Shown: in pieces, positions 1 to 7,257 of the stretch
Layout: each line of letters starts with the position of its first letter
Numbering within the stretch: position 1 is the first letter of the stretch
Assembly (NCBI GenBank): GCA_046565865.1
Contig: JBKHXU010000061.1
Location: 1-13,948, forward strand
DNA: 13,948 nt
Reading direction: 5' to 3'
DNA from: JBKHXU01 sp046565865
GTDB taxonomy: Bacteria; Pseudomonadota; Gammaproteobacteria; Acidiferrobacterales; Sulfurifustaceae
Notes under the pieces: model-generated
Seen by the model: the letters and a program-made list of their open reading frames with translations, nothing else
Told to the model about the DNA's origin: nothing
Database searches by the model: none
Made by a program: the position numbers and the translations under genes

Positions 1-1237
1 CGTCGAGCTGCGGGTTCTGTTGGATCAGCGAGCCGGTCTCGGCCGGCACACCGCCGCCGAGCGTGGGTCCGGTGTAGCCTGGGTCGTCGAGCGAGTACCA
101 CAGGTTGGAACCGAACGTGTAGGTCGCGGGCTGCGTGTTGGCGTCGACGTTCACCACTGCGCCGCGCCCGATGGTATTGAGCAGTACGATGTTGTTGATG
201 AAGTAGCCGTTGGCACCGGGGCCAAGGGTCGTATTCTCCTCGAGAATGCGCGCCAGGTACGTGCCCGGCTCAACGATGGTGTTGTTGGCGAACACGCAGG
301 TATCGCAACCGACGAACGCCACCGGCGCGCTGCCCGTGCGCTCGAAAATGTTGGCGATCATCTGTATCCGCGCCGCCTCGTGCGTGGTGTTGCTCGGCCG
401 GTAGAACGTGGCACCGGTCGAGCCGCCGGCGTTGATCGAACGCTGCGCGATGTCGCTGAAGCGGTTGCCGTGGATCAGCACGTCGGCACTGCCGCCCTTG
501 GTCTGCACGCCGTTGACCGGCAGATTGAAAAACCGATTGCCGCTGATCACGCCGTCGTGGCAACCGACCATATCGATCGCCTCGCCCCGATTGCAGCCGC
601 TGAACGAACTGCCCTCGATGTAAAACCGGTCGACGCCCGATAGTTTCAAACAGTCGTTGTTGCCGCCGGTGCCGATGTCGCGGAACGTGACGTTGCGCAG
701 GACGACGTACTCGGCCGGCGTGCTGTAGTCGCCGCCGTCGTCGATGTTGATGCCGTGCGGCGCGATGTTCTGCACGGTGATGCCATCGATCACCACATAA
801 CGCGGATCGATGAGATGCAACGCCTGGGCGCTGCGCCCGGTGTCGATGACCACCGCGCCGGTGCCGACCAATGCGATTGGCGCGGAAGCCGTCCCACGCA
901 GATTGGAGTAGGTCCCGATCGCGCCGTACGTGCCGGCCGCGATGCGGATGCGCGTGCCCGCGGTCGCCTGCGCGATCGCGGCGCCAATCGTGGTATAGGG
1001 TCGGGCCGCACTGCCGTCGCCGCCGGGCGCGGCCGCGGCATCGACGTACAACTCGCGCGTGTAAGTCGCGCCGACATCGAACGCGGCGGGGAAACCGCTA
1101 CCAGGATTCGCCGCGGGCGGCGCGCTTGGAATCGTGGACGGTGGATTACCGCCGGCCGGCGGCTCGGATCCGCCACCGCCGCAGCCGGCGCTCAAAAGAA
1201 CCAACGCGCTTACCGCAAGCAGCCATCGCTTGCTCAT
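1..1237 (-). CDS. Parallel beta-helix repeat lipoprotein, partial (3' end beyond the left edge)
   Basis: The reading frame is open from an ATG at 1237 to the left edge, giving 412 codons with no stop. The start is set by GGGAGG about 6 nt upstream. Residues 1-19 form a lipoprotein-like signal: K3-R4, a hydrophobic run, then L-S-A-G-C19 followed by a Gly-rich linker. The residue at -3 is Ser rather than the usual Leu, so the lipobox is a variant. A Pro/Gly-rich spacer (about 20-50) leads to YVDAAAAPGGDGSAARPYTTIGAAI, shown here as the family-typical entry to right-handed beta-helix proteins. Short strand/turn repeats follow (VVIDGITVQNI, YVVLRNVTFRDIG, FYIEGSSFSGC, GVISGNRFFN, VLIHGNRFSD, IQMIANIFERT, CVFANNTIV). 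The fold is typical of surface or periplasmic polysaccharide-active enzymes and adhesins. No catalytic residues can be assigned, so the substrate is unknown. The fold call is firm and the function open. Confidence 0.85.
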   Translation of the reverse strand, partial: MSKRWLLAVSALVLLSAGCGGGGSEPPAGGNPPSTIPSAPPAANPGSGFPAAFDVGATYTRELYVDAAAAPGGDGSAARPYTTIGAAIAQATAGTRIRIAAGTYGAIGTYSNLRGTASAPIALVGTGAVVIDTGRSAQALHLIDPRYVVIDGITVQNIAPHGINIDDGGDYSTPAEYVVLRNVTFRDIGTGGNNDCLKLSGVDRFYIEGSSFSGCNRGEAIDMVGCHDGVISGNRFFNLPVNGVQTKGGSADVLIHGNRFSDIAQRSINAGGSTGATFYRPSNTTHEAARIQMIANIFERTGSAPVAFVGCDTCVFANNTIVEPGTYLARILEENTTLGPGANGYFINNIVLLNTIGRGAVVNVDANTQPATYTFGSNLWYSLDDPGYTGPTLGGGVPAETGSLIQQNPQLD

Positions 1238-1593
1238 AGACGCCTCCCGAGGCAATCCTCTTCTTTGCGCCAGTATGTACCCTGCCGCCTCATAGGTGCT
1301 TCCATTCGCCACCCAAACCTCGCCGATTGTCGTACACGGCGCATTCAAGGTCGTTGTTCATGCCGCCGGCCTAGGCCACGTACATTTGCGGCGATCGCGA
1401 ACCGCACACAATTGAGCTGTCGTGCACCGCCCAGCGCCGTAGGTGTTTCGTCCGTCGGGATGTGTTCGGCGCGACGCGAAAGTCGTTGACGCCGTAACGA
1501 GGCCGACACTATGGTGCGTTCGCGATTCGCGGCGTTCGTTAGCCGTTGCGATCGCCAGGAACGCTAACAACTAATCCACAAGGAGCTCGCCGT
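1238..1593. other. Intergenic region between divergent genes
   Basis: This 356-bp gap separates the leftward beta-helix lipoprotein gene from the rightward binding-protein gene, so it should hold both promoters. I see one reasonable rightward promoter (1486-1515) and a small 5'-UTR hairpin: GTTAGC 1538-1543 plus GTT 1545-1547 pair with AAC 1560-1562 plus GCTAAC 1563-1568. I could not pick a convincing leftward promoter. ORFs crossing this stretch have no ribosome binding site and no recognisable product. Confidence 0.6.
1486..1515 (+). promoter_or_regulatory. Candidate sigma-70 promoter for the PhnD-type binding protein
   Basis: TTGACG (1486-1491) and TATGGT (1510-1515) match the -35 and -10 consensus at 5/6 and 4/6 positions, with an 18-nt spacer. 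Transcription would start near 1522 and give a leader of about 70 nt that carries the 1538-1568 hairpin. This is judged by eye only. Confidence 0.35.
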
Positions 1594-2436
1594 ATGTATC
1601 TACACACCCGCTTACTATTAGCCTTCACCCTGCTCGCCGGACTACTCGGCCCGGCTTACGCCGAGACCAAGATCGCGCTGTTGCCGCGACTGCCGGAGGC
1701 GCAGATGAAGAAGATGTTCGAACCGCTGGCGCAGTACCTGGAGCAAAAAACCGGCGACAAGGTGACGCTGATCGTGCCCGCCGACTTTGCCGCCTTTAAA
1801 CAGACGGTCGCGAGCGGCCAAGTCGACTACGCGTTTTCCAATCCGCTCGTATACGTGCAGCTAAAGAAGGAAGGCGTCGCCGGCGACGCGCTGGTGGTCG
1901 CGTCGGAGAAGGACAGCGGCACCGAATTCCGCGGCATCATCGTCGCGCGCAAGGACAGCCCGATCGCGCAGCTCGATCAGCTCAAGAACAAGAGGCTGGT
2001 ATTTGTCGACCAGGACTCGGCTGGCGGCTACATCGTACAACTGCTGATGTTGCAGAAGGCGGGGCTTAAGAAGGATCGGGACTACACCATTCTGCCGTTT
2101 GCCAAGAAGCATTCCGCGGTGGTGAAGGCGGTGCTCGACGGCAAGGCCGACGCCGGCGGCATCCGTCAGGGCGATCTCGAGAAGATCAAGGACATCGACA
2201 CGGGCAAGATCAAGACGATCGCCGTCAGCGAGCCGATCCCGAACTGGCCGTTGTATCCGACGAAGACGGCGAAGGGTGACGCAAGCAAGGTGCGTACGGC
2301 GCTGCTGGCGCTTGCGCCCGATAGCGGCCTCAGCCTCAAGATCGTCGGCGACGCCGGTTTGCGCGGCTTCGTAACCGCCACCGACCAACAATTCGAGTCG
2401 ATGCGCGCTGCCGGCAAGGTCGCGGGCGCGTTCTAA
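1594..2436 (+). CDS. PhnD/SsuA-type periplasmic substrate-binding protein
   Basis: This 280-residue secreted protein belongs to the phosphate/phosphite/phosphonate ABC-transporter binding family (PhnD-like). I chose the ATG at 1594 because AAGGAG lies about 8 nt upstream and the protein then starts with a clean signal peptide: R6, a Leu-rich core, and cleavage after A-Y-A23. The mature N-terminus (ETKIALLPRLPEAQMKKMFEPLAQYLEQKTG) is typical of the family. So are VDYAFSNPLVYVQL, LVFVDQDSAGGYIVQLLMLQKAGL and HSAVVKAVLDGKADAGGIRQGDLE, which form the two-lobe ligand cleft. No ATPase or permease gene lies beside it, unlike phn/ptx operons. It may serve a transporter encoded elsewhere or act as a sensor. 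The family call is strong, but the ligand cannot be read from sequence. Confidence 0.85.
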   Translation: MYLHTRLLLAFTLLAGLLGPAYAETKIALLPRLPEAQMKKMFEPLAQYLEQKTGDKVTLIVPADFAAFKQTVASGQVDYAFSNPLVYVQLKKEGVAGDALVVASEKDSGTEFRGIIVARKDSPIAQLDQLKNKRLVFVDQDSAGGYIVQLLMLQKAGLKKDRDYTILPFAKKHSAVVKAVLDGKADAGGIRQGDLEKIKDIDTGKIKTIAVSEPIPNWPLYPTKTAKGDASKVRTALLALAPDSGLSLKIVGDAGLRGFVTATDQQFESMRAAGKVAGAF

Positions 2437-2458
2437 ATAAGTTTCTTAGCCGTAGGTA

Positions 2459-2487
2459 CGCGCGTCGCGGCCATGTCGCGACGCGCG
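2459..2487. terminator. Perfect inverted repeat between convergent genes, probable bidirectional terminator
   Basis: CGCGCGTCGCG (2459-2469) pairs perfectly with CGCGACGCGCG (2477-2487) across a 7-nt loop, an 11-bp stem. It lies 22 nt after the binding-protein stop and 7 nt beyond the stop of the leftward membrane-protein gene. The rightward tail (CCGTTCTTTA) is only moderately T-rich and the leftward tail is poor, so termination may be inefficient. Confidence 0.55.
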
Positions 2488-2494
2488 CCGTTCT

Positions 2495-2905
2495 TTAAGG
2501 TTTGTAAATTGCGCCGACCACGGCGCCAACCACGATGTATTCGGCGACGCCGCCGATAAACCAATAGACCGCCAATATCCCGGGAATGGGAAGCACCGCG
2601 TAGAACCCAAGACTGATGGACGCGGCCAGGAACACGCCAAGGTAGAAGCCGAAGCGCATCCCTTGTCCGATCCCGCCCTTGCCCACCTCGTAGCCCTTCG
2701 TGTAAACGAACGCGAACACCGGCGCCGCGATCGCATAGCTCAACCACATGAGCCACATCATGCGCATAATATCCGCCTCCGGCCGCCACACCGTCGCGGT
2801 TTGTTTGTACAGATCCGAGAGCAGGATGCCGTTAATGACGAACTCCAAGACACCGAGCGCGACGAACGCCGCCGCGCTTGCCATAAACCAACGTTTGATA
2901 TTCAT
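2495..2905 (-). CDS. Small four-helix integral membrane protein, unknown function
   Basis: The protein has 136 residues. I chose the ATG at 2905 because AGGAGG stands 4 nt upstream (plus-strand 2910-2915); the frame extends 33 codons further upstream but that Arg-rich extension looks non-coding. Four hydrophobic segments are visible at about 6-28, 49-68, 85-104 and 108-133. Conserved-looking features are FVINGILLSDLY (22-33), W40-R41-P42-E43 in the first loop, Y68-T-K-G before a short loop, and the QGMRFG motif at 81-86. From memory this resembles a widespread family of uncharacterised bacterial inner-membrane proteins with an H/N-G-x-LL ... RP ... QGxRFG pattern. I cannot attach a Pfam name with confidence. 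It converges on the binding-protein gene and is probably monocistronic. Confidence 0.75.
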   Translation of the reverse strand: MNIKRWFMASAAAFVALGVLEFVINGILLSDLYKQTATVWRPEADIMRMMWLMWLSYAIAAPVFAFVYTKGYEVGKGGIGQGMRFGFYLGVFLAASISLGFYAVLPIPGILAVYWFIGGVAEYIVVGAVVGAIYKP

Positions 2906-3141
2906 ATTTCCTCCTATCGGTGTTGTCCGCGCATGATAGCGCATGCGGCCGCAAGCGCCGCAACGCCTCAGCGTGTTCCGCGCTGCAACAACCACCCGCC
3001 GCACTCGTCTGCCGGCGGCGGCCGGCTCACCATAGTTGTTCGCGCTTAGCCGGTTACCGTTGACGATATCCTGTTCCGCTTTTCGTCAGGTAATATGGCC
3101 GGCAACAACGACAACGCCGACAGGCTCTCAGGAGCAGCACC

Positions 3142-4074
3142 ATGTCCGCCCTCATTTGCGGTTCGTTCGCGTACGACACCATCATGGTGTTCCGCGATCA
3201 GTTCAAACGCCACATCCTTCCGGATAAGGTTCACATCCTCAACGTATCGTTCCAGGTGCCGGAGATGCGCCGCGAGTACGGCGGCTGCGCCGGCAACATC
3301 GCGTACAACTTAAAGCTGCTCGGCGGATCGCCGCTACCGATGGCGACGGTGGGGCAGGATTTTGGACCGTATGCCGACTGGATGGATCGGTGCGGGGTTG
3401 AGCGTCGTCACGTGAAGGTGCTCGATGACGTCTATACGGCCCAGGCGTTCATCACCACGGATATGGACGACAATCAGATCACGGCGTTTCACCCCGGCGC
3501 CATGAATCGCTCGCACGAGGTGAGCGTACTCGACGCCAGCGAAATCAAGATAGGAATGGTCTCGCCGGACGGACGCGAGGGCATGCTGAAACACGCGGCC
3601 GAGTTCGCGCAGGCGGGCGTGCCGTTCGTGTTCGATCCCGGCCAAGGCATCGTGCTGTTCAGCGGCGCAGAGCTGCTCGATTTTGTCGCCAAGGCGACAT
3701 GGGTGACGTTGAACGACTACGAGGCGCAACTGTTACGCGAGCGCACCGGCAAGTCGATCGAGGAACTGGCGCGCGGCGTGCGCGCCATCGTGGTGACGCT
3801 TGGCGGCAAGGGCTCGCACATTTATACCGAAGGACGGGTGGTCGACATCCCGATCGCTCCCGCTCGTACAATGGCGGACCCGACCGGCTGCGGCGACGCC
3901 TACCGCGCCGGACTGCTGCATGGACTCACCAGCGGATGGGACTGGGAGACGACGGGCCGCGTCGCGGCGTTGATGGGGGCGATCAAGATCGAGCAGCCGG
4001 GCACACAGAATCATCGCTTCACGCTGGACGAATTCAAATCGCGTTTCCGCGAAAGCTTCGGTTTCGTTTTTTAA
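3142..4074 (+). CDS. PfkB-family kinase, adenosine-kinase-like
   Basis: This 310-residue ribokinase/PfkB-fold kinase transfers phosphate from ATP to a sugar or nucleoside hydroxyl. The start ATG at 3142 follows AGGAG about 7 nt upstream. The N-terminal strand LICGSFAYDTI and the signature-1 region GGCAGNIAYNL (47-57) belong to the substrate lid and binding site. T-L-N-D-Y-E gives the NxxE motif for Mg/phosphate. DPTGCGDAYRAGLL (246-259) is PfkB signature 2, with the anion hole G249-C-G251 and catalytic base D252. Its length is normal. Homologues are usually annotated as adenosine kinase or simply carbohydrate kinase, and the substrate cannot be fixed from sequence. It stands 173 bp before nrdJa in the same direction, separated by a possible terminator and the nrd promoter, so it is probably transcribed separately. 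Confidence 0.85.
   Translation: MSALICGSFAYDTIMVFRDQFKRHILPDKVHILNVSFQVPEMRREYGGCAGNIAYNLKLLGGSPLPMATVGQDFGPYADWMDRCGVERRHVKVLDDVYTAQAFITTDMDDNQITAFHPGAMNRSHEVSVLDASEIKIGMVSPDGREGMLKHAAEFAQAGVPFVFDPGQGIVLFSGAELLDFVAKATWVTLNDYEAQLLRERTGKSIEELARGVRAIVVTLGGKGSHIYTEGRVVDIPIAPARTMADPTGCGDAYRAGLLHGLTSGWDWETTGRVAALMGAIKIEQPGTQNHRFTLDEFKSRFRESFGFVF
4050..4072 (+). terminator. UUCG-tetraloop hairpin with U-tract overlapping the kinase stop codon
   Basis: CGAAA (4050-4054) pairs with TTTCG (4062-4066). Inside it, C4056-G4061 closes a TTCG tetraloop with G4055 bulged, and six T residues follow (4067-4072). The last T is the first base of the TAA stop at 4072-4074, so the terminator would be encoded within the final codons (SFGFVF). 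The stem is short, so its strength is uncertain. Confidence 0.45.
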
Positions 4075-4128
4075 TCGAAGCCGTCGCGCGCACGGTGGCC
4101 TCGCCAGTGGAATAGGGTATCGTCATTC

Positions 4129-4158
4129 TTGACAGCCACCACATCTGGGGTCTAACCT
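4129..4158 (+). promoter_or_regulatory. Candidate nrdJ promoter
   Basis: A perfect -35 hexamer TTGACA (4129-4134) is followed after 18 nt by TAACCT (4153-4158), a poor -10 with 3/6 matches. Transcription would begin near 4165, placing the NrdR box at 4168 directly on the start region. That is a sensible position for a repressor. The -35 is convincing, the -10 is not. Confidence 0.4.
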
Positions 4159-4167
4159 GCGATTCAG

Positions 4168-4183
4168 ACGCTATATATTGTGT
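4168..4183 (+). promoter_or_regulatory. NrdR box upstream of nrdJa
   Basis: ACGCTATATATTGTGT matches the published NrdR-box consensus acaCwAtATaTwGtgt at 15 of 16 positions, the exception being G at position 3. It lies 65 bp before the nrdJa ATG. NrdR is the ATP/dATP-sensing repressor of ribonucleotide reductase genes and usually binds paired boxes. A much weaker AT-rich candidate lies at 4193-4208, but its 25-bp start-to-start offset is not the usual three-turn spacing. nrdR itself is not in the window. Confidence 0.7.
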
Positions 4184-4247
4184 TTAGTGTCGATACTAAA
4201 TATATAAGGTGCCTAGGCGCCACCACCACCGCACCCGGAGAACCCGA

Positions 4248-6371
4248 ATGAAGGCAGTGCAGCTCCATCCGCTTCAGTCCGTTCCCCTCGAAATCCCCTT
4301 GCAGTCGGCCTCACTCGACATCTGGGACAAAAAATACCGGCTGAAAACCAAGTCGGGCGAGGTCATCGACCAGGACATCCGCGCCACCTACACACGCATC
4401 GCGCGCGCCCTGGCGGATGTCGAGACTCCGGACAAGCGCGAGGAGTGGTACGAGCGATTCTTGTGGGCGCTCGAAGGCGGCGCCATTCCCGCCGGCCGCA
4501 TCACCTCGAATGCCGGCGCCCAGGCGCACAAGCCGGCGACCAGCACCATCAACTGCACCGTGTCGCGCACCGTGCCGGATTCGATGGACGGGATTCTGTC
4601 CTCGGTACACGAGGCCGGGCTCACGTTGAAGGCCGGCTGCGGCATCGGTTACGAGTTCTCTACCCTCCGCCCCAAAGGGGCGTTTGTGAGTGGGGCCGGG
4701 GCTTATACCTCCGGCCCCCTCTCTTTTATGGATATCTTCGACGCAATGTGCTTCACGGTGTCGTCCGCCGGCGGCCGGCGTGGGGCGCAGATGGGCACAT
4801 TCGACATCGCGCACCCGGACGTGGCCGACTTCATCCGCGCCAAACGCGAGGACGGACGACTGCGCCAATTTAATCTCTCCTGTCTCATCACCGACGAGTT
4901 CATGCAGGCGGTGAAAACCAACGGCACGTGGGAGCTGGTGTTCCCGGCGAGCCAGCACGAGTACGAAGACAAGGAGAACAAGATCGTTTGGCGCTATTGG
5001 CCCGAGACCAAGGGCTATATCGTCAACAACATCGGTCAGGTGGCGTGCAAGGTCTATAAGACCATTCCGGCGCGGCGGCTGTGGGATCTCATCATGGCCT
5101 CTACTTATGATTATGCCGAGCCGGGTTTCATCCTCGTCGACCGCATCAACGAGATGAACAACAACTGGTTCTGCGAGAACATCCGCGCCACCAACCCTTG
5201 CGGCGAACAGCCCTTGCCACCGTACGGTTCGTGCCTGCTCGGGTCGGTCAATCTCACCAAGTTCGTCGACGATCCGTTTACCGACGAGGCGCGCTTCAAT
5301 TGGGAGCGCTATCGCGAGGTCGTCGCGGTATTCACGCGCATGCTCGACAACGTGGTCGAGATCAACGGTCTGCCGCTGGAACAGCAACGGCACGAGATCC
5401 ACTACAAGCGCCGCCACGGCATGGGCTTCTTAGGGTTGGGTTCGGCGCTGACGCTGCTGCGCATGAAGTACGGCTCGCCCGAGTCGGTCGAATTCACCGA
5501 GCGCGTCGCGCGCGAGATGGCCGAGGTCGGCTGGCAAGTCGGTGTGGAGCTGGCGCGGGAAAAAGGCCCGGCGCCGATCATGGTCGATGAATTCACCGTC
5601 ACCGAGGAGATGCTGGCCAAGCGTCCGGAGATGCGTCGCGACGGTTACAAGCCGGGCGACAAGGTGCCGGGCAAGGTGCTGCTCGCCAAGTACAGCCGCT
5701 ACATGCAGCAGCTGCCGGCGGAGCTAACCGATCGCATCGCCGAGTATGGCTGCCGGTTCACGCACCACACCTCGATCGCCCCGACCGGCACCATCTCACT
5801 CTCGCTCGCGAACAACGCGAGCAACGGCATTGAGCCGTCGTTCGCGCACAAGTACAGCCGCAACATCCTGCGCGAGGGTAAGAAGACGAAGGAAAAGGTC
5901 GAGGTGTACTCCTACGAGCTGCTGGCCTATCGCACCTTGGTCAATCCCAAGGCCGACCCGGACGCAGAGGACCCAAAGAACCGGCTGCCCGAGTACTTCG
6001 TCGCGTCCGAAGACATCGCGCCGACCCAGCACGTGGACATCCAGGCGGCGGCTCAGAAGTGGGTGGATTCGTCCATTTCCAAGACCGCCAACGTGCCGAC
6101 GGACTTCCCGTTCGAGGCGTTCAAAGACATCTATCTATATGCCTACGAGAAGGGGCTGAAGGGCTGCACCACCTTCCGCTTCAACCCGGCGGCATTCCAG
6201 GGCGTGCTGGTCAAGGACAAAGACCTGGAAAAGACCATCTACCGCTTCACGTTGGCCAACGGCCAGGTGATCGAGGCCAAGGGCAACGACGAAATCGAGT
6301 ACGACGGCGAGACGCATACCGCCGCCAACCTCTACGACGCGCTTAAGGAAGGCTACTACGGGCGGTTCTAG
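4248..6371 (+). CDS. nrdJa: Adenosylcobalamin-dependent (class II) ribonucleotide reductase, catalytic subunit NrdJa
   Basis: This 707-residue protein reduces ribonucleotides to deoxyribonucleotides with a cobalamin-derived thiyl radical and needs no oxygen. I chose the ATG at 4248, with GGAG 7 nt upstream; the earlier in-frame GTG at 4209 would add a His/Arg-rich stretch. C103 in STINCTVS and C329 in PPYGSCLLGS are the expected active-site redox pair. N316-P-C318-G-E320 is the catalytic NPCGE loop carrying the thiyl-radical Cys and its Asn/Glu partners. GGRRGAQMGTFDIAHPD and TGTISLSLANNASNGIEPSF are further reductase signatures. The chain ends after a TCAxFRFNPAAFQG-like region and lacks the C-terminal TSCPD/zinc-ribbon part of single-chain NrdJ, which nrdJb supplies 15 bp downstream. 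The same split occurs in Pseudomonas aeruginosa. The two genes surely form one operon under the NrdR box. Confidence 0.96.
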   Translation: MKAVQLHPLQSVPLEIPLQSASLDIWDKKYRLKTKSGEVIDQDIRATYTRIARALADVETPDKREEWYERFLWALEGGAIPAGRITSNAGAQAHKPATSTINCTVSRTVPDSMDGILSSVHEAGLTLKAGCGIGYEFSTLRPKGAFVSGAGAYTSGPLSFMDIFDAMCFTVSSAGGRRGAQMGTFDIAHPDVADFIRAKREDGRLRQFNLSCLITDEFMQAVKTNGTWELVFPASQHEYEDKENKIVWRYWPETKGYIVNNIGQVACKVYKTIPARRLWDLIMASTYDYAEPGFILVDRINEMNNNWFCENIRATNPCGEQPLPPYGSCLLGSVNLTKFVDDPFTDEARFNWERYREVVAVFTRMLDNVVEINGLPLEQQRHEIHYKRRHGMGFLGLGSALTLLRMKYGSPESVEFTERVAREMAEVGWQVGVELAREKGPAPIMVDEFTVTEEMLAKRPEMRRDGYKPGDKVPGKVLLAKYSRYMQQLPAELTDRIAEYGCRFTHHTSIAPTGTISLSLANNASNGIEPSFAHKYSRNILREGKKTKEKVEVYSYELLAYRTLVNPKADPDAEDPKNRLPEYFVASEDIAPTQHVDIQAAAQKWVDSSISKTANVPTDFPFEAFKDIYLYAYEKGLKGCTTFRFNPAAFQGVLVKDKDLEKTIYRFTLANGQVIEAKGNDEIEYDGETHTAANLYDALKEGYYGRF

Positions 6372-6386
6372 CCTGGGGACACGACC

Positions 6387-7064
6387 ATGACGATCAAGAT
6401 CAACGAAAAGATTACCGGCTACGAAGTGGTGAAGGACGAACCGGCGGAGGCCAAGCGCCCGGCGGAGAGCAATGTCGTGCACATGCACGAGAAGCTTGAG
6501 CGCCCGGAACTGCTCGAGGGCTCAACCTATAAGATCAAAACCCCCCTGACCGAGCATGCCCTTTACGTCACCATCAACGACATCGTGCTCAACGCGGACA
6601 CGCCGCATGAACGCCGCCGGCCGTTCGAGATCTTCGTCAACTCCAAGGACATGGCCCACTTCCAGTGGGTGGTGGCGCTGACGCGGGTGATTTCGGCGGT
6701 GTTCCGCAAGGGCGGTGACTGCACCTTCCTGGTGGAAGAGCTGCACTCGGTGTTCGATCCCCGCGGCGGCTACTTCAAAAAGGGCAAGTACACACCGTCG
6801 CTGGTGGCCGAGCTCGGCGACGTCATCGAGCGGCACCTAAAGAAGATCGGCCTGATTCCCACCGACAACCTCGACGAGCATCAGAAGAAATTCATCGCCG
6901 CCAAGCGCGCTGAGGCCGAACGTAGCAGCGACACTGCCAGCGACGAGGCACGCGGCGATTTTCCCGCGGATGCGCAGCTGTGCGCCAAATGTTCGACCAA
7001 GGCCGTCATCAAAATGGACGGCTGCATGACGTGCCTGAACTGCGGCGACTCCAAGTGCGGTTGA
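6387..7064 (+). CDS. nrdJb: NrdJb: TSCPD-domain and zinc-ribbon subunit of class II ribonucleotide reductase
   Basis: The protein has 225 residues. The ATG at 6387 follows nrdJa by 15 bp with only a weak GGGGA in front, suggesting translational coupling. Residues of about 45-155 (YKIKTPLTEHALYVTINDIV ... FEIFVNSKDMAHFQWVVALTRVISAVFRKGGD) match the C-terminal TSCPD region of full-length NrdJ. After a charged linker (about 165-195), the tail has six cysteines: C199-x2-C202, C213-x2-C216, C219 and C224. The first four suit a zinc ribbon. C219-x4-C224 at the extreme C-terminus has the spacing of the redox-shuttle pair that re-reduces the active site in other reductases. The role of delivering electrons to NrdJa in trans is inferred from the family; identity as the partner of NrdJa is secure. 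Confidence 0.92.
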   Translation: MTIKINEKITGYEVVKDEPAEAKRPAESNVVHMHEKLERPELLEGSTYKIKTPLTEHALYVTINDIVLNADTPHERRRPFEIFVNSKDMAHFQWVVALTRVISAVFRKGGDCTFLVEELHSVFDPRGGYFKKGKYTPSLVAELGDVIERHLKKIGLIPTDNLDEHQKKFIAAKRAEAERSSDTASDEARGDFPADAQLCAKCSTKAVIKMDGCMTCLNCGDSKCG

Positions 7065-7074
7065 TCGTCGTCGC

Positions 7075-7125
7075 GCCGATGCGATCGCACGCTCAACTTT
7101 TTTGTTCACGTGCGATCGCATCGGC
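7075..7125. repeat. 17-bp perfect hairpin after nrdJb, with U-run in its loop
   Basis: GCCGATGCGATCGCACG (7075-7091) is the exact reverse complement of 7109-7125. The 17-nt loop contains six T residues and can form a 3-bp AAC/GTT extension. The hairpin begins 10 bp after the nrdJb stop. No T-tract follows the stem, so it is not a classical intrinsic terminator; protection of the mRNA 3' end or factor-assisted termination is possible. CATCGGCGCG (7128-7137) could instead pair with CGCGCCGATG (7072-7081), a competing 10-bp structure. Confidence 0.8.
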
Positions 7126-7223
7126 CTCATCGGCGCGCTTCCAAAAATCGAAACGCGCGACCGAGTCGCGCAACCAAAAATCCCAAAAAGCATTTGCATT
7201 TTGATTTTGCTTCCAGTAATGTC

Positions 7224-7251
7224 TTGACACGCAAGGGAGATATGCTAAAGA
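7224..7251 (+). promoter_or_regulatory. Candidate promoter of an orphan transcript
   Basis: A perfect TTGACA (7224-7229) is followed after 16 nt by TAAAGA (7246-7251), which is preceded by TG at 7243-7244 as in extended -10 promoters. A/T-rich sequence with A-tracts lies just upstream (7172-7220) and could act as an UP element. The -10 hexamer itself matches only 3/6. Transcription would start near 7258. Confidence 0.4.
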
Positions 7252-7257
7252 TTGCTT

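Noticed and set aside
20..643. Rightward 207-codon open frame
   Set aside because: It is antisense to the beta-helix lipoprotein, whose frame has lipobox, RBS and repeats; the product has no recognisable motif.
3060..3096. TTGACG and TAATAT as a promoter for the kinase gene
   Set aside because: The hexamers are 25 nt apart, too far for a sigma-70 promoter, and no better -35 is visible.
4193..4208. Second NrdR box
   Set aside because: About six mismatches to the consensus and the wrong helical spacing; mentioned only as a weak candidate.
4311..5417. Leftward 368-codon open frame opposite nrdJa
   Set aside because: It is a shadow of a high-GC gene with strong codon bias. nrdJa on the other strand is certain.
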